Source: Lysobacterales bacterium
GTDB lineage: Bacteria > Pseudomonadota > Gammaproteobacteria > Xanthomonadales > S139-57
Reading direction: 5' to 3'
NCBI GenBank assembly: GCA_026993285.1
Contig: JALWTZ010000169.1
Span: 1 to 7,095 of the forward strand
DNA: 7,095 nt
Shown here: piece by piece, positions 1 through 5,855 of the stretch
How positions within the stretch are numbered: the stretch's first letter is position 1
How the letters are laid out: every line of letters begins with the position of its first letter
The notes under the pieces: generated by a model
The model's database searches: none
What the model was told of the DNA's origin: nothing
Seen by the model: only the letters and a program-made list of their open reading frames with translations
Position numbers and translations under genes: made by a program

Positions 1-607
1 CCATGCCGGCCTGGTAGTGCAGCGGGTCACTGCTACCCACCGCCAGCACGCCCTGGGTATTCATCGGCAGAATCACCGCCGAATGCACCTGCGCGGCCAG
101 GGGGCCGAACAGGGCTTCCTTTTGCGAATCGGGCAGGCGGCCCAGGCGGGGTGCCTGCATCTGCGCCAGGTTGATCACCGCCGGTTCACTGATGTCATGC
201 ACCCAGCAGCCTTCCGGCGCCTGAAAGCCATCCGGCATGCACAGTACATGCAGGGCCACCGATTCCGCGGCAAAATCTTCCTTCAGCCCCAACAGGGCCT
301 GTTGTATCAGGGCCTCCAGGCTCAGGGCATCCAGCATGCGCAAGACCCACTGATGCAGCCGCTGCAACAGCTGTTCATTGTCCGCCACCAGTTGTTCGAA
401 GCGGGCCAGCTCGCTTTCCAGTTGCTTTTTCTGCTGTTCCAGCAGGTGCTGGCGATAGGCTTGCAGGCCAATGATCTGCTGGCCGTCACCATCACTGAAC
501 TGCAGGCGAGCCACCAGTGCATCCGCACCCTGCAAGGCATCCGGGTGGGCGGCCAGCCAGGCCAGTACCGTCTCCCGCTGAAGCTTTTCTTCGATGGGTT
601 CACCCAT
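1..607 (-). CDS. DUF484 family protein, C-terminus cut by window edge
   Basis: The first 202 residues are visible, beginning MGEPIEEKLQRETVLAWLAA; the 3' end lies off the left edge. DUF484 proteins (E. coli YigA) are usually about 220-235 aa, so perhaps 20-35 residues are missing. An N-terminal helical part (about residues 1-85) holds a Gln/Leu/Glu-rich, coiled-coil-like stretch (HLLEQQKKQLESELARFEQL), followed by a GAF-like domain ending in view at ILPMNTQGVLAVGSSDP. The GAF assignment comes from knowledge of the family; no ligand is known to me. The ATG was chosen because GAGGG (616-620 on the complement) sits 8 nt upstream and the reading frame matches the family. It overlaps the dapF stop region by 8 bp, which suggests translational coupling. 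The order lptM-dapF-DUF484-xerC is a classic gammaproteobacterial cluster, so xerC is expected next. The role is unknown. Confidence 0.9.
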   Translation of the reverse strand, partial: MGEPIEEKLQRETVLAWLAAHPDALQGADALVARLQFSDGDGQQIIGLQAYRQHLLEQQKKQLESELARFEQLVADNEQLLQRLHQWVLRMLDALSLEALIQQALLGLKEDFAAESVALHVLCMPDGFQAPEGCWVHDISEPAVINLAQMQAPRLGRLPDSQKEALFGPLAAQVHSAVILPMNTQGVLAVGSSDPLHYQAGM

Positions 608-1433
608 GCAACCGACCCTCAAACACCCAAACTGCCGGCCCATGCATCCATAAATCATGGCCGGGGCCGGCCCATTCTATCTGCAAATCGCCGCCGGGCA
701 AGGAAACCGTGACCCGCGGATTCAACTGGCCACGGGCCATGCCCACGGCAGCCGCCGCACAGGCACCGGTTCCACAGGCACGGGTTTCGCCGGCACCTCG
801 TTCATAGACCCGCAATCGCATCCGGTCTCGGTCAACGATTTCCATGAAACCCACATTCACTCCCTGGGGAAAACGGGGCAGGGCCTGTACCTCGGGCCCC
901 CAGTGCGCCACCGGTGCGGCCGCTGCCTGCTCCACCTGCAGCACGGCATGGGGATTGCCCATGGAAACCAGCCCTGCCGGTGGCAACCGGGGCAGCAGGG
1001 TGCATTGCAACGGGTCTTCACCACGGGTACAGCGTGCCGGCAGGCTTTCGGGATGAAAATCCGGCTCACCCATGTTCACCGCCACCAGGCCATCCTCGTG
1101 CAAGGCAATTTCGATCTGCCCGCCATCTACCGCCAGCACCATGGGATTGGCCTGCACCAGTTCCAGCCGCTGCAGATACACCCCGGCACAACGGGCCCCG
1201 TTGCCACACTGCCCCGCCGGGCTGCCATCGGCATTGAAGATGCGGTAGCGTGCGTGGATGGCCGGATCCGGATGGGGCTCCAGCAGCAACAACTGATCAA
1301 AACCCACGCCGGTATGGCGGTCGGCCAGGGCCGCAATGATTTCGGTATTCAGCGCCACGGGCTGGCGGAAACTGTCCGTGACCAGAAAATCATTGCCCAG
1401 GCCGTGCATCTTGGCAAAGCGCAGACCGTTCAT
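600..1433 (-). CDS. dapF: Diaminopimelate epimerase DapF
   Basis: This cytoplasmic enzyme interconverts LL- and meso-diaminopimelate, the last-but-one step to lysine and the source of the peptidoglycan cross-linking residue. The product is 277 aa (E. coli 274 aa). The N-terminus MNGLRFAKMHGLGNDF is typical. The two catalytic cysteines of this PLP-independent epimerase are present: C76 in GQCGNGARC and C220 in TRACGTGACAAA, matching E. coli C73 and C217. NADG (67-70), MGNPHA (158-163) and ERGAGET (211-217) are also conserved. The frame is open for 44 codons upstream, but the ATG at 1433 is the correct start: it matches the family N-terminus and overlaps the lptM stop as ATGA. No strong Shine-Dalgarno sequence is seen, so translation is probably coupled to lptM. 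The end overlaps the DUF484 start by 8 bp. Confidence 0.98.
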   Translation of the reverse strand: MNGLRFAKMHGLGNDFLVTDSFRQPVALNTEIIAALADRHTGVGFDQLLLLEPHPDPAIHARYRIFNADGSPAGQCGNGARCAGVYLQRLELVQANPMVLAVDGGQIEIALHEDGLVAVNMGEPDFHPESLPARCTRGEDPLQCTLLPRLPPAGLVSMGNPHAVLQVEQAAAAPVAHWGPEVQALPRFPQGVNVGFMEIVDRDRMRLRVYERGAGETRACGTGACAAAAVGMARGQLNPRVTVSLPGGDLQIEWAGPGHDLWMHGPAVWVFEGRLHG

Positions 1434-1576
1434 CCGGGCCGTTCCCGCTGTACCAGTCCCGTGGCCGCATGGGTTACTGCCGATTTCTCCGGCGATTCGG
1501 CCGGGCGCAACGGCCCCTTCTGACCACAGCCGGCCAACAGCAGCACCAACAGCAGCGCCATCCATCGTAGGTTCAT
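1430..1576 (-). CDS. lptM: LptM-type small outer-membrane lipoprotein
   Basis: A 48-aa lipoprotein precursor: charged start MNLRWM, hydrophobic core ALLLVLLL, lipobox LAGC with the acylated Cys at position 17, then GQKGPLRP. The C-G-x-K-G-P-L motif directly after the lipidated Cys is the signature of the LptM (YifL) family. In E. coli LptM binds the LptD-LptE lipopolysaccharide translocon and helps LptD oxidative maturation; that role is transferred from the family. The mature part is only 32 residues, shorter than E. coli LptM (67 aa precursor). The tail after GPL is Glu/Ser/Arg-rich rather than Pro-rich. Position immediately before dapF (4-bp ATGA overlap) is the conserved family context. 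No good Shine-Dalgarno sequence precedes the ATG; see the candidate promoter directly upstream. Confidence 0.92.
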   Translation of the reverse strand: MNLRWMALLLVLLLAGCGQKGPLRPAESPEKSAVTHAATGLVQRERPG

Positions 1577-1611
1577 GTGGGCATCATACCCCGTGTGGAA
1601 AGCTACGGCAG
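1577..1611 (-). promoter_or_regulatory. Candidate lptM-dapF promoter, possibly leaderless
   Basis: On the minus strand a near-consensus -10 hexamer TATGAT (1588-1583) ends 6 nt before the lptM ATG. A weak -35-like CTGCCG (3 of 6 matches) lies 17 bp further upstream at 1611-1606, overlapping the end of ttcA. With this geometry transcription would start at or next to the A of the ATG, giving a leaderless mRNA, which fits the lack of a Shine-Dalgarno sequence. The 26-bp ttcA-lptM gap equally allows simple read-through from ttcA. This is inference from motif matching. Confidence 0.3.
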
Positions 1612-2463
1612 CACCTGTACATCTTTTTTACCCAGCAACCAGTCTGAGCGCTCAAGTGTGCTTTCCGCCGGCCCACCCAGGCGGGCAAAATCAAACAGTT
1701 CCCGGTCGCACAGGTGGGAAGGCACCACATGCTGCATGGCGCGGAAGATGTTTTCCACCCGCCCGGGATAGCGCTTCTCCCATTCCCTGAGCATGCCCTT
1801 GATGGCCTGGCGCTGCAGGTTGTCCTGGGAGCCGCACAGGTTGCAGGGAATGATGGGGTAACCCTGGAGTTCGGCCCAGGCCTCCAGATCGCGCTCCCGG
1901 CAGTAGGCCAGCGGGCGGATCACGGTATTGCGCCCGTCATCGGAAACCAGCTTGGGTGGCATGGCCTTCATCTGCCCGCCGTGAAACAGGTTGAGAAACA
2001 GGGTTTCGATGAGATCGTCACGGTGGTGGCCCAGGGCGATCTTGTTCAGGCCGTGGGCATGGGCAAAATTATAGAGTATGCCCCGGCGCAGCCGTGAACA
2101 CAGGCCGCAGGTGGTCTTGCCCTTGGGAATGATCTCCTGCACCACCGAGTAGGTATCCTGCTCGATGATGTGGTATTCGATCCCCAGCCCGGCCAGGTAT
2201 TCCGGCAGCACATGGGCGGGAAAGCCCGGCTGTTTCTGGTCGAGATTCACCGCCACCAGCTCGAAGGCAACCGGCGCCTTCTGCCGCAGCTGCATGAGAA
2301 AATCCAGCATGGCGTAGGAATCCTTGCCGCCGGAAAGGCAGACCATCACCCGGTCCCCGTCCTCGATCAGGTTGAAATCAGCAATGGCCTGGCCCACGGC
2401 GCGGCGCAGGCGCTTGCCCAGTTTGTTGGCTCTGACTTGCCGTGCACGGTCATTTTGCGGCAT
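1603..2463 (-). CDS. ttcA: tRNA 2-thiocytidine(32) synthetase TtcA
   Basis: This cytoplasmic enzyme makes 2-thiocytidine at position 32 of certain tRNAs, using ATP to activate the base and an iron-sulfur cluster in sulfur transfer. The product is 286 aa (E. coli about 311). Visible motifs: PP-loop SGGKDS (44-49) for ATP; CGLC (C119, C122) followed by SRLRRG; GHHRDD (145-150); and PCNLCGSQ (C207, C210). The two CxxC motifs carry the three cysteines known to hold the [4Fe-4S] cluster in TtcA. The ATG at 2463 gives the usual short basic N-terminus (RARQVRANKLGKRLRRAVGQA). No strong Shine-Dalgarno sequence is seen. It is divergent from the gene at 2490, with 26 bp between the two start codons, so its promoter must lie at least partly inside that gene. 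lptM follows 26 bp after the stop codon. Confidence 0.97.
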   Translation of the reverse strand: MPQNDRARQVRANKLGKRLRRAVGQAIADFNLIEDGDRVMVCLSGGKDSYAMLDFLMQLRQKAPVAFELVAVNLDQKQPGFPAHVLPEYLAGLGIEYHIIEQDTYSVVQEIIPKGKTTCGLCSRLRRGILYNFAHAHGLNKIALGHHRDDLIETLFLNLFHGGQMKAMPPKLVSDDGRNTVIRPLAYCRERDLEAWAELQGYPIIPCNLCGSQDNLQRQAIKGMLREWEKRYPGRVENIFRAMQHVVPSHLCDRELFDFARLGGPAESTLERSDWLLGKKDVQVLP

Positions 2464-2466
2464 GAT
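2437..2466 (+). promoter_or_regulatory. Weak candidate promoter for the 2490 gene
   Basis: TTGCCG (2437-2442) and CATGAT (2461-2466) are separated by 18 bp and each match 4 of 6 sigma-70 consensus positions. They lie inside the start of ttcA on the opposite strand, which is the only place a promoter could fit given the 26-bp gap. Chance occurrence is quite possible. Confidence 0.2.
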
Positions 2467-2476
2467 GGTCTGCTCT

Positions 2477-2482
2477 GGAGGT
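2477..2482 (+). promoter_or_regulatory. Shine-Dalgarno site deciding the start of the 2490 gene
   Basis: GGAGGT ends 7 nt before the ATG at 2490. An in-frame GTG at 2481 overlaps this ribosome-binding site and cannot be used with it, so the ATG is preferred and the protein is 147 rather than 150 aa. Confidence 0.8.
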
Positions 2483-2489
2483 GGTAAAG

Positions 2490-2933
2490 ATGGCTGACGA
2501 TTTTCTCAGATTATTCCACGGCGATCATCAGGGTGTGCTCAAATGGGAACATCTGGATGCGCTCTGGGAGAAACTGCGGGCCGCGCCCGACGGGCAATGG
2601 TACATCATTACCCATGGCGACCCCTTGCCGGAAGAACCGGCATCGGCGCAGACCATCGACCAGTTCCTCGGTTTTCTCGACGGCACCATCCGCAAGCATC
2701 AGGACCCGGTCTACTGCGGCTTTGTCTTCGTGGACAACCGCGAAGACCCCAGCCTGATCAAGATCTTCAACCCCAAACTGCTCGGCTGCGGCGGCGGCCC
2801 GGCCAGCAGCGGGCCCAGCATGCCCCACTGGATGATTTCCCGCGTCGCCCCCGTGCCCTATGAACCGGCCCCACCACCGGCACCGGAAGGCATCGCCCCC
2901 ATCGAACGGCTGAAAAACTTCTTCCGTGGCTGA
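2490..2933 (+). CDS. Conserved hypothetical protein, 147 aa, coupled to RNase AM
   Basis: I do not recognise a named family, though short proteins of this general appearance occur in other gammaproteobacteria. The N-terminal part (1-75) looks like a soluble alpha/beta domain: MADDFLRLFHGDHQGVLKWE, then LDALWEKLRAA, WYIITHGDPLPEEP and a helix around QTIDQFLGFLDGTIRKH. A second part (about 76-120) holds VYCGFVFVDNREDPSLIKIF followed by NPKLLGCGGGPASSGPSMPHWMISR. A Pro/Ala-rich linker (PVPYEPAPPPAPEG) leads to a short amphipathic tail, IERLKNFFRG, that could be a docking or membrane-surface element. There is no signal peptide and no membrane segment, so it is probably cytoplasmic. No catalytic motif is evident; C78, C105 and the Gly-rich stretch after it are the only notable residues. 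Its last 8 bp overlap the start of the RNase AM gene, suggesting coupled translation and possibly a shared role in RNA or nucleotide metabolism (inference). Confidence 0.85.
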   Translation: MADDFLRLFHGDHQGVLKWEHLDALWEKLRAAPDGQWYIITHGDPLPEEPASAQTIDQFLGFLDGTIRKHQDPVYCGFVFVDNREDPSLIKIFNPKLLGCGGGPASSGPSMPHWMISRVAPVPYEPAPPPAPEGIAPIERLKNFFRG

Positions 2934-3777
2934 GGCCGGGCCACAGCCCCGCGTGGATCTGCACTGCCATTCCACCGCCTCCGACGGTACCCTCGGCCCG
3001 GGCGAAGTGCTGCGGCGGGCCGCGCAACAGGGCGTGGAGCTGCTGGCCTTGACCGACCACGACACCCTCAACGGCCTGGATGAAGCCCGCCAGGCCGCCG
3101 AAAGCCTGCCCCTGCGACTGGTCAACGGCGTGGAAGTCTCGGCTGATTTTCACGGCCGGGTACTGCATGTGCTGGGCCTGAATTTCTCCAGCCAGGCCGA
3201 CCACCCCCTGCGCGAGGGGCTGGCCCACAGCGACCGGCTGCGGCGTGAGCGCGGCCTGCGCATACAGGAAAAACTGGCCCGCAAGGGCATGGCCGACGCG
3301 GCGGAACGGGCCGAACAGCTGTGCGAAAATGGTCAGGCCCTGACCCGCACCCACTTTGCCCGCGCCCTGGTGGAACTGGGCTACTGCCCGGCCATGCAGG
3401 CGGCCTTCGACCGCTGGCTGGGGCAGGGCAAATCCTGCTACCAGAAGGCGCAATGGCCGCTACTGGAAGAAGTGGTGCGCTGGATCACCGCCAGCGGCGG
3501 CGTGGCTGTTCTGGCCCACCCGCTGCGCTACCGCCTCACCGGTGCCTGGCTCCGGCGGGTGCTCACCGCTTTCTGCAAGGCCGGCGGCAGTGGCCTGGAA
3601 GTGGTCACCGGCCACTACAACCCGGACCAGACCCGCCGCAGCGCCCAGTGGGCCCGGGAATTCGAACTGATGGCCTCCACCGGCTCCGATTTTCATAGCC
3701 CGGAAAACCCCCATGTGGAACTGGGCCGGCTGGAACCCCTGCCCGCCGGCCTGCGTCCGGTCTGGGCCGGTTGGTAA
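2926..3777 (+). CDS. rnm: PHP-domain RNase AM (5'-3' exonuclease / 3',5'-nucleotide phosphatase)
   Basis: The 283-aa product matches YciV/TrpH, now RNase AM (E. coli 293 aa). Known members remove 5' nucleotides from short RNA and 5S/16S/23S rRNA 5' ends and hydrolyse 3',5'-nucleoside bisphosphates such as pAp. The PHP metal ligands are visible: DLHCHS (H13, H15) with D20, TDHDT (44-48), GVE (E70), H81, AHPLRY (H198) and GSDFHSP (D255, H257). The family segment RTHFARALVELG (141-152) and QGKSCYQK (167-174) are typical of RNase AM inserts rather than of polymerase-linked PHP domains. The start is GTG at 2926, inside the preceding gene; it has no clear Shine-Dalgarno sequence, which fits translational coupling. 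The next in-frame GTG (2953) would leave only Met before the metal-binding DLHCHS. The usual E. coli neighbours (yciO, trp genes) are not seen here. Confidence 0.93.
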   Translation: MAEAGPQPRVDLHCHSTASDGTLGPGEVLRRAAQQGVELLALTDHDTLNGLDEARQAAESLPLRLVNGVEVSADFHGRVLHVLGLNFSSQADHPLREGLAHSDRLRRERGLRIQEKLARKGMADAAERAEQLCENGQALTRTHFARALVELGYCPAMQAAFDRWLGQGKSCYQKAQWPLLEEVVRWITASGGVAVLAHPLRYRLTGAWLRRVLTAFCKAGGSGLEVVTGHYNPDQTRRSAQWAREFELMASTGSDFHSPENPHVELGRLEPLPAGLRPVWAGW

Positions 3778-3928
3778 CCACCAGACCCCGGCAACAAGCA
3801 GCGCACCAGCGTATAGCACCGAGCCTAACCACAACACCGCCGACGCAATCTGCAAGGCCCATTGCTCTCTACGGGAGCCTCCATTTCTATTGCTTCTGAT
3901 GAATGATCAAAAACAAGCTATTCAATAC
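3778..3928. other. Convergent intergenic stretch, no gene supported
   Basis: These 151 bp separate the convergent RNase AM and deacetylase genes. The part after about 3860 is visibly AT-richer than the flanks. A small hairpin (GCTC/GAGC around TCTACGG, near 3864-3878) and a five-T run on the minus strand about 20 nt past the deacetylase stop are present, but neither forms a convincing intrinsic terminator. On the minus strand one frame across 3778-3861 reads as a hydrophobic, membrane-like segment, without a start codon or ribosome-binding site I can support. Confidence 0.6.
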
Positions 3929-5035
3929 TCAGGGACAATAGACCCCTGCATACTGATCCAGCACCCTGGCAGTCGAGAGCGTTACCGAACGCATGCCCCG
4001 GTTTTCGATTTCATCAAACAGACTCTGGATATACAGCCGCGCGTTGCTGGGCACATCTCCTGAAGGGCCATCCTGGTAGGAAACGGGATGGATAACCACA
4101 CCGATGCGGTGGCTGGCATCCCCCGTATCGATGGCTTCCAGCACGACGGTTTTGGAAACCCGTGTGCCACCGGATTCGGTATTCAAGGGTTCGTGCGGCA
4201 AAGTGTAGACCTGCAGCGCATCGCCTCGATCCATGCAACGGGCACCGCCCTGCAAGGCGGCGGCTGTACCGGGGCTGACCAGTGCTTCCGCGTGATTGTA
4301 GTGATCGGAAGCGTAGGGAATCTGTGCCACCAACCCGGTCCATTCATAACGCAGGCAGCCGTCGGTATCGGCGATGTAGCCATTCTGATCCTGAGCCGGG
4401 TTGCAACGGTTATCGTTCATCCCCCAGGGGGTATCGACACCACCATTGCCGGTAGGGCCGGTGGCGGCCACGGAGGGAAACCAGTTCCAGCCCAAGGCAT
4501 TGCTGAAGGCCTGCGCCACGCCGGAAAGACCGTAATCCAGGCTGCATTCTCCCAGTTGCGGGTCACCCCAGCACAGGGAGACGGCATTGGCTTCCGTGCC
4601 GATGTCCGGGCCCAGCACATCCAGGCCATTGGAGTAGCCATCGGGAAAGGCATGGTTATGGGTATGGCTGTGGAAGGCCAGTTCGTGCCCTTGCTGGTAC
4701 CACTGGCGAATGAAATCCTGCTGATCGGGGTTTTGCAGCAGGTACTGGCCCCAGGCGGGCGTGAACATGATGGTGACATGGTGCGGGTGGGACAAGGCCT
4801 GATTGCGCTGTTGCAACTCGCTCATGAACAGCTTGAGGCGGGACCAGCGCAGGGGTACGCCGTCAGGCTGGTCGTCATCCGGATCGGCATGGAGTACAAA
4901 ATAGAACAGTGGCCCGTTCAGGGCCTGTGATTCGTGGTCTGCGGCGAAAATGGTGTCCTGTGCGAACCAGTCACGGGGTTCGGCCAATACGGTGATGGAA
5001 ACAAGCCACAGGATCAAGGAAACCCCGGCTTTCAT
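3929..5035 (-). CDS. Secreted polysaccharide-deacetylase-like protein (divergent NodB fold)
   Basis: A 368-aa precursor with a signal peptide of about 18 residues (MKAGVSLILWLVSITVLA, probable cut before EPRDW), so it is likely periplasmic or secreted. Similarity to the NodB/CE4 deacetylase fold rests on motifs: GHELAFHSHTH (116-126) fits the family GHE-x(3)-H[ST]xxH metal site (H122, H126); FVLHADPDDD (46-55) occupies the place of the catalytic TFDDG strand but is divergent; VVIHPVS (313-319) fits the late His motif; and FDEIENRGMRSVTLS (340-354) fits the usual C-terminal helix-strand. Six cysteines (155, 164, 211, 227, 267, 367) could form three disulfides. Residues 140-290 are a large, Gly/Asp/Asn-rich insertion with no motif I know. 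Start ATG 5035 was chosen for the signal peptide and GGGAGG 5 nt upstream; the open frame extends 42 codons further. Its substrate is unknown, and activity on polysaccharide is not assured. It follows bioD by 61 bp in the same direction. Confidence 0.78.
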   Translation of the reverse strand: MKAGVSLILWLVSITVLAEPRDWFAQDTIFAADHESQALNGPLFYFVLHADPDDDQPDGVPLRWSRLKLFMSELQQRNQALSHPHHVTIMFTPAWGQYLLQNPDQQDFIRQWYQQGHELAFHSHTHNHAFPDGYSNGLDVLGPDIGTEANAVSLCWGDPQLGECSLDYGLSGVAQAFSNALGWNWFPSVAATGPTGNGGVDTPWGMNDNRCNPAQDQNGYIADTDGCLRYEWTGLVAQIPYASDHYNHAEALVSPGTAAALQGGARCMDRGDALQVYTLPHEPLNTESGGTRVSKTVVLEAIDTGDASHRIGVVIHPVSYQDGPSGDVPSNARLYIQSLFDEIENRGMRSVTLSTARVLDQYAGVYCP

Positions 5036-5048
5036 ACGACCCTCCCGC

Positions 5049-5090
5049 CTGAATGGGCTGTGCTGAATGTGGATGACTCGCGTGCACGCG
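5049..5090 (-). promoter_or_regulatory. Leader of the deacetylase gene: 12-bp palindrome and direct repeat
   Basis: The 61-bp gap between bioD and the deacetylase gene holds a perfect 12-bp palindrome, CGCGTGCACGCG (5079-5090), and a direct repeat CTGAATG (5049-5055 and 5063-5069, 14 bp apart, plus-strand reading). The palindrome could be a site for a dimeric regulator; it is not followed by a T-run on the minus strand, so it is not an intrinsic terminator for bioD. I find no clear sigma-70 promoter here, and read-through from bioD is possible. Confidence 0.25.
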
Positions 5091-5096
5091 TCTTTA

Positions 5097-5798
5097 TCAG
5101 GATAACGCCTTGCCCGGCCATTGGTTGACATCCAACCCCTGCAATTCCAGTTGGCTTGCATCCGTACACCAGGGAGCCTGGGCCAGCAGTGGCGCGGGCA
5201 TGCGGGCCTGCAGGCTGGCCAGGTTTTCTTCCGCCCTGTTCATTTGCCGGTCCAGCCAGTTGGCCAGCCAGCCGGTCAGGGGCAGGCCATCGGCCAGAAT
5301 GGCTTCCGCGCTGAGCAGGGCATGATTGATGCAGCCCAGTTTCATGCCCACCACCAGCAACACGCTCGCATCCATGGCCGCTGCCCAGTGACACAGGCTT
5401 TCTGTTTCATTCAGCGGCACCCGCCAGCCACCCACACCTTCCACCAGCAGCAGATCCAGCCCTCGGGCCTGTTGCCGGCACCAGCGGGCCAGCTGATCCG
5501 CGCTCAGAGGCTGGCCGGCTTCCTCCGCGGCGATATGAGGCGCAATCGGCGGTTCAAAGGCATGCAGGCAGAGCGAATCCAGATGCCTTTCCGGCTGGGC
5601 GGCGCTCAGCAGGGTGATGTCGGCATTGGTGGCGGGATCACCGCCCGGGCAGCCGGAAACCAGTGGCTTGACCGCTCCCACCCGCAGGCCCTGTGCCCGC
5701 AGGATGCGCAACAATGCCACCGTAACCCAGCTCTTGCCAACATCGGTATCCGTGCCTGTGACAAAGAAAATGGGAGCGTTGTATAAGCAATTGCTCAT
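5097..5798 (-). CDS. bioD: Dethiobiotin synthetase BioD
   Basis: This cytoplasmic enzyme closes the ureido ring of 7,8-diaminopelargonate with CO2 and ATP to give dethiobiotin, the penultimate biotin step. The product is 233 aa (E. coli 225). The P-loop FVTGTDTDVGKS (12-23, K22), the substrate-site lysine in VKPLVSG (K44), the Mg-binding acid in VEGVGGW (E120) and the signature VGMKLGCINHA (150-160) are all present, as is PAPLLAQAPW near the C-terminus. The ATG at 5798 is supported by a strong CGGGAGG site 10 nt upstream and gives the normal N-terminus. Unlike most bioC-bioD pairs, it is separated from bioC by 269 bp containing an opposite-strand gene, so it either has its own promoter or relies on transcription through that gene. 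No good promoter is visible in the 57 bp before it. Confidence 0.97.
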   Translation of the reverse strand: MSNCLYNAPIFFVTGTDTDVGKSWVTVALLRILRAQGLRVGAVKPLVSGCPGGDPATNADITLLSAAQPERHLDSLCLHAFEPPIAPHIAAEEAGQPLSADQLARWCRQQARGLDLLLVEGVGGWRVPLNETESLCHWAAAMDASVLLVVGMKLGCINHALLSAEAILADGLPLTGWLANWLDRQMNRAEENLASLQARMPAPLLAQAPWCTDASQLELQGLDVNQWPGKALS

Positions 5799-5808
5799 TT
5801 GTCAGCCA

Positions 5809-5848
5809 CCTCCCGGCTGGCTACCATCCCTGTGGAGGATACGGGAGG
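5809..5848. promoter_or_regulatory. Complementary facing Shine-Dalgarno sites (7-bp inverted repeat)
   Basis: In the 57 bp between the divergent starts of bioD (5798) and the small membrane gene (5856), CCTCCCG (5809-5815) is the complement of CGGGAGG (5842-5848). The first is the bioD ribosome-binding site on the minus strand; the second is the ribosome-binding site of the small gene. A transcript spanning the region in either direction could therefore fold a 7-bp, mostly G-C stem with a 26-nt loop that hides its own ribosome-binding site. A small inner stem, ATCC (5826-5829) with GGAT (5837-5840), lies beside it. The repeat is directly seen; a regulatory role is inference, since any two strong facing sites are complementary. 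Confidence 0.4.
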
Positions 5849-5855
5849 AGTAATG

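Noticed and set aside
17..712. Plus-strand open frame of 231 codons across the left edge
   Set aside because: The minus strand encodes a recognisable DUF484 protein with a ribosome-binding site; the plus-strand frame is its His/Gln-rich shadow.
657..1523. Long plus-strand open frame of 288 codons across dapF and lptM
   Set aside because: It is antisense to clearly recognised dapF and lptM, has a composition typical of high-GC shadow frames (His/Gln/Arg-rich) and no family signature.
2481..2489. GTG at 2481 as start of the hypothetical gene
   Set aside because: It overlaps the strong GGAGGT ribosome-binding site, which is ideally spaced for the ATG at 2490.
3460..3861. Minus-strand frame downstream of and antisense to RNase AM, with a membrane-like stretch (WALQIASAVLWLGSVLYAGA)
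   Set aside because: The hydrophobic part covers only 3778-3861, has no ATG or ribosome-binding site, and then runs antisense through RNase AM. It might be the remnant of a lost membrane gene, but that cannot be supported.
4088..4930. Plus-strand open frame of 280 codons over the deacetylase gene
   Set aside because: It is antisense to a gene with signal peptide, ribosome-binding site and family motifs; its product is a low-complexity Gly/Val/Ile shadow.
5094..5105. TTATC-AG-GATAA inverted repeat at the bioD stop codon
   Set aside because: A 5-bp AT-rich repeat without a T-run; too short to claim as a terminator or operator.
5779..5800. TTGTATAAG near the bioD start as a possible BirA operator half-site
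   Set aside because: The second half-site expected of the BirA palindrome is absent, and the match to TTGTAAACC is partial.
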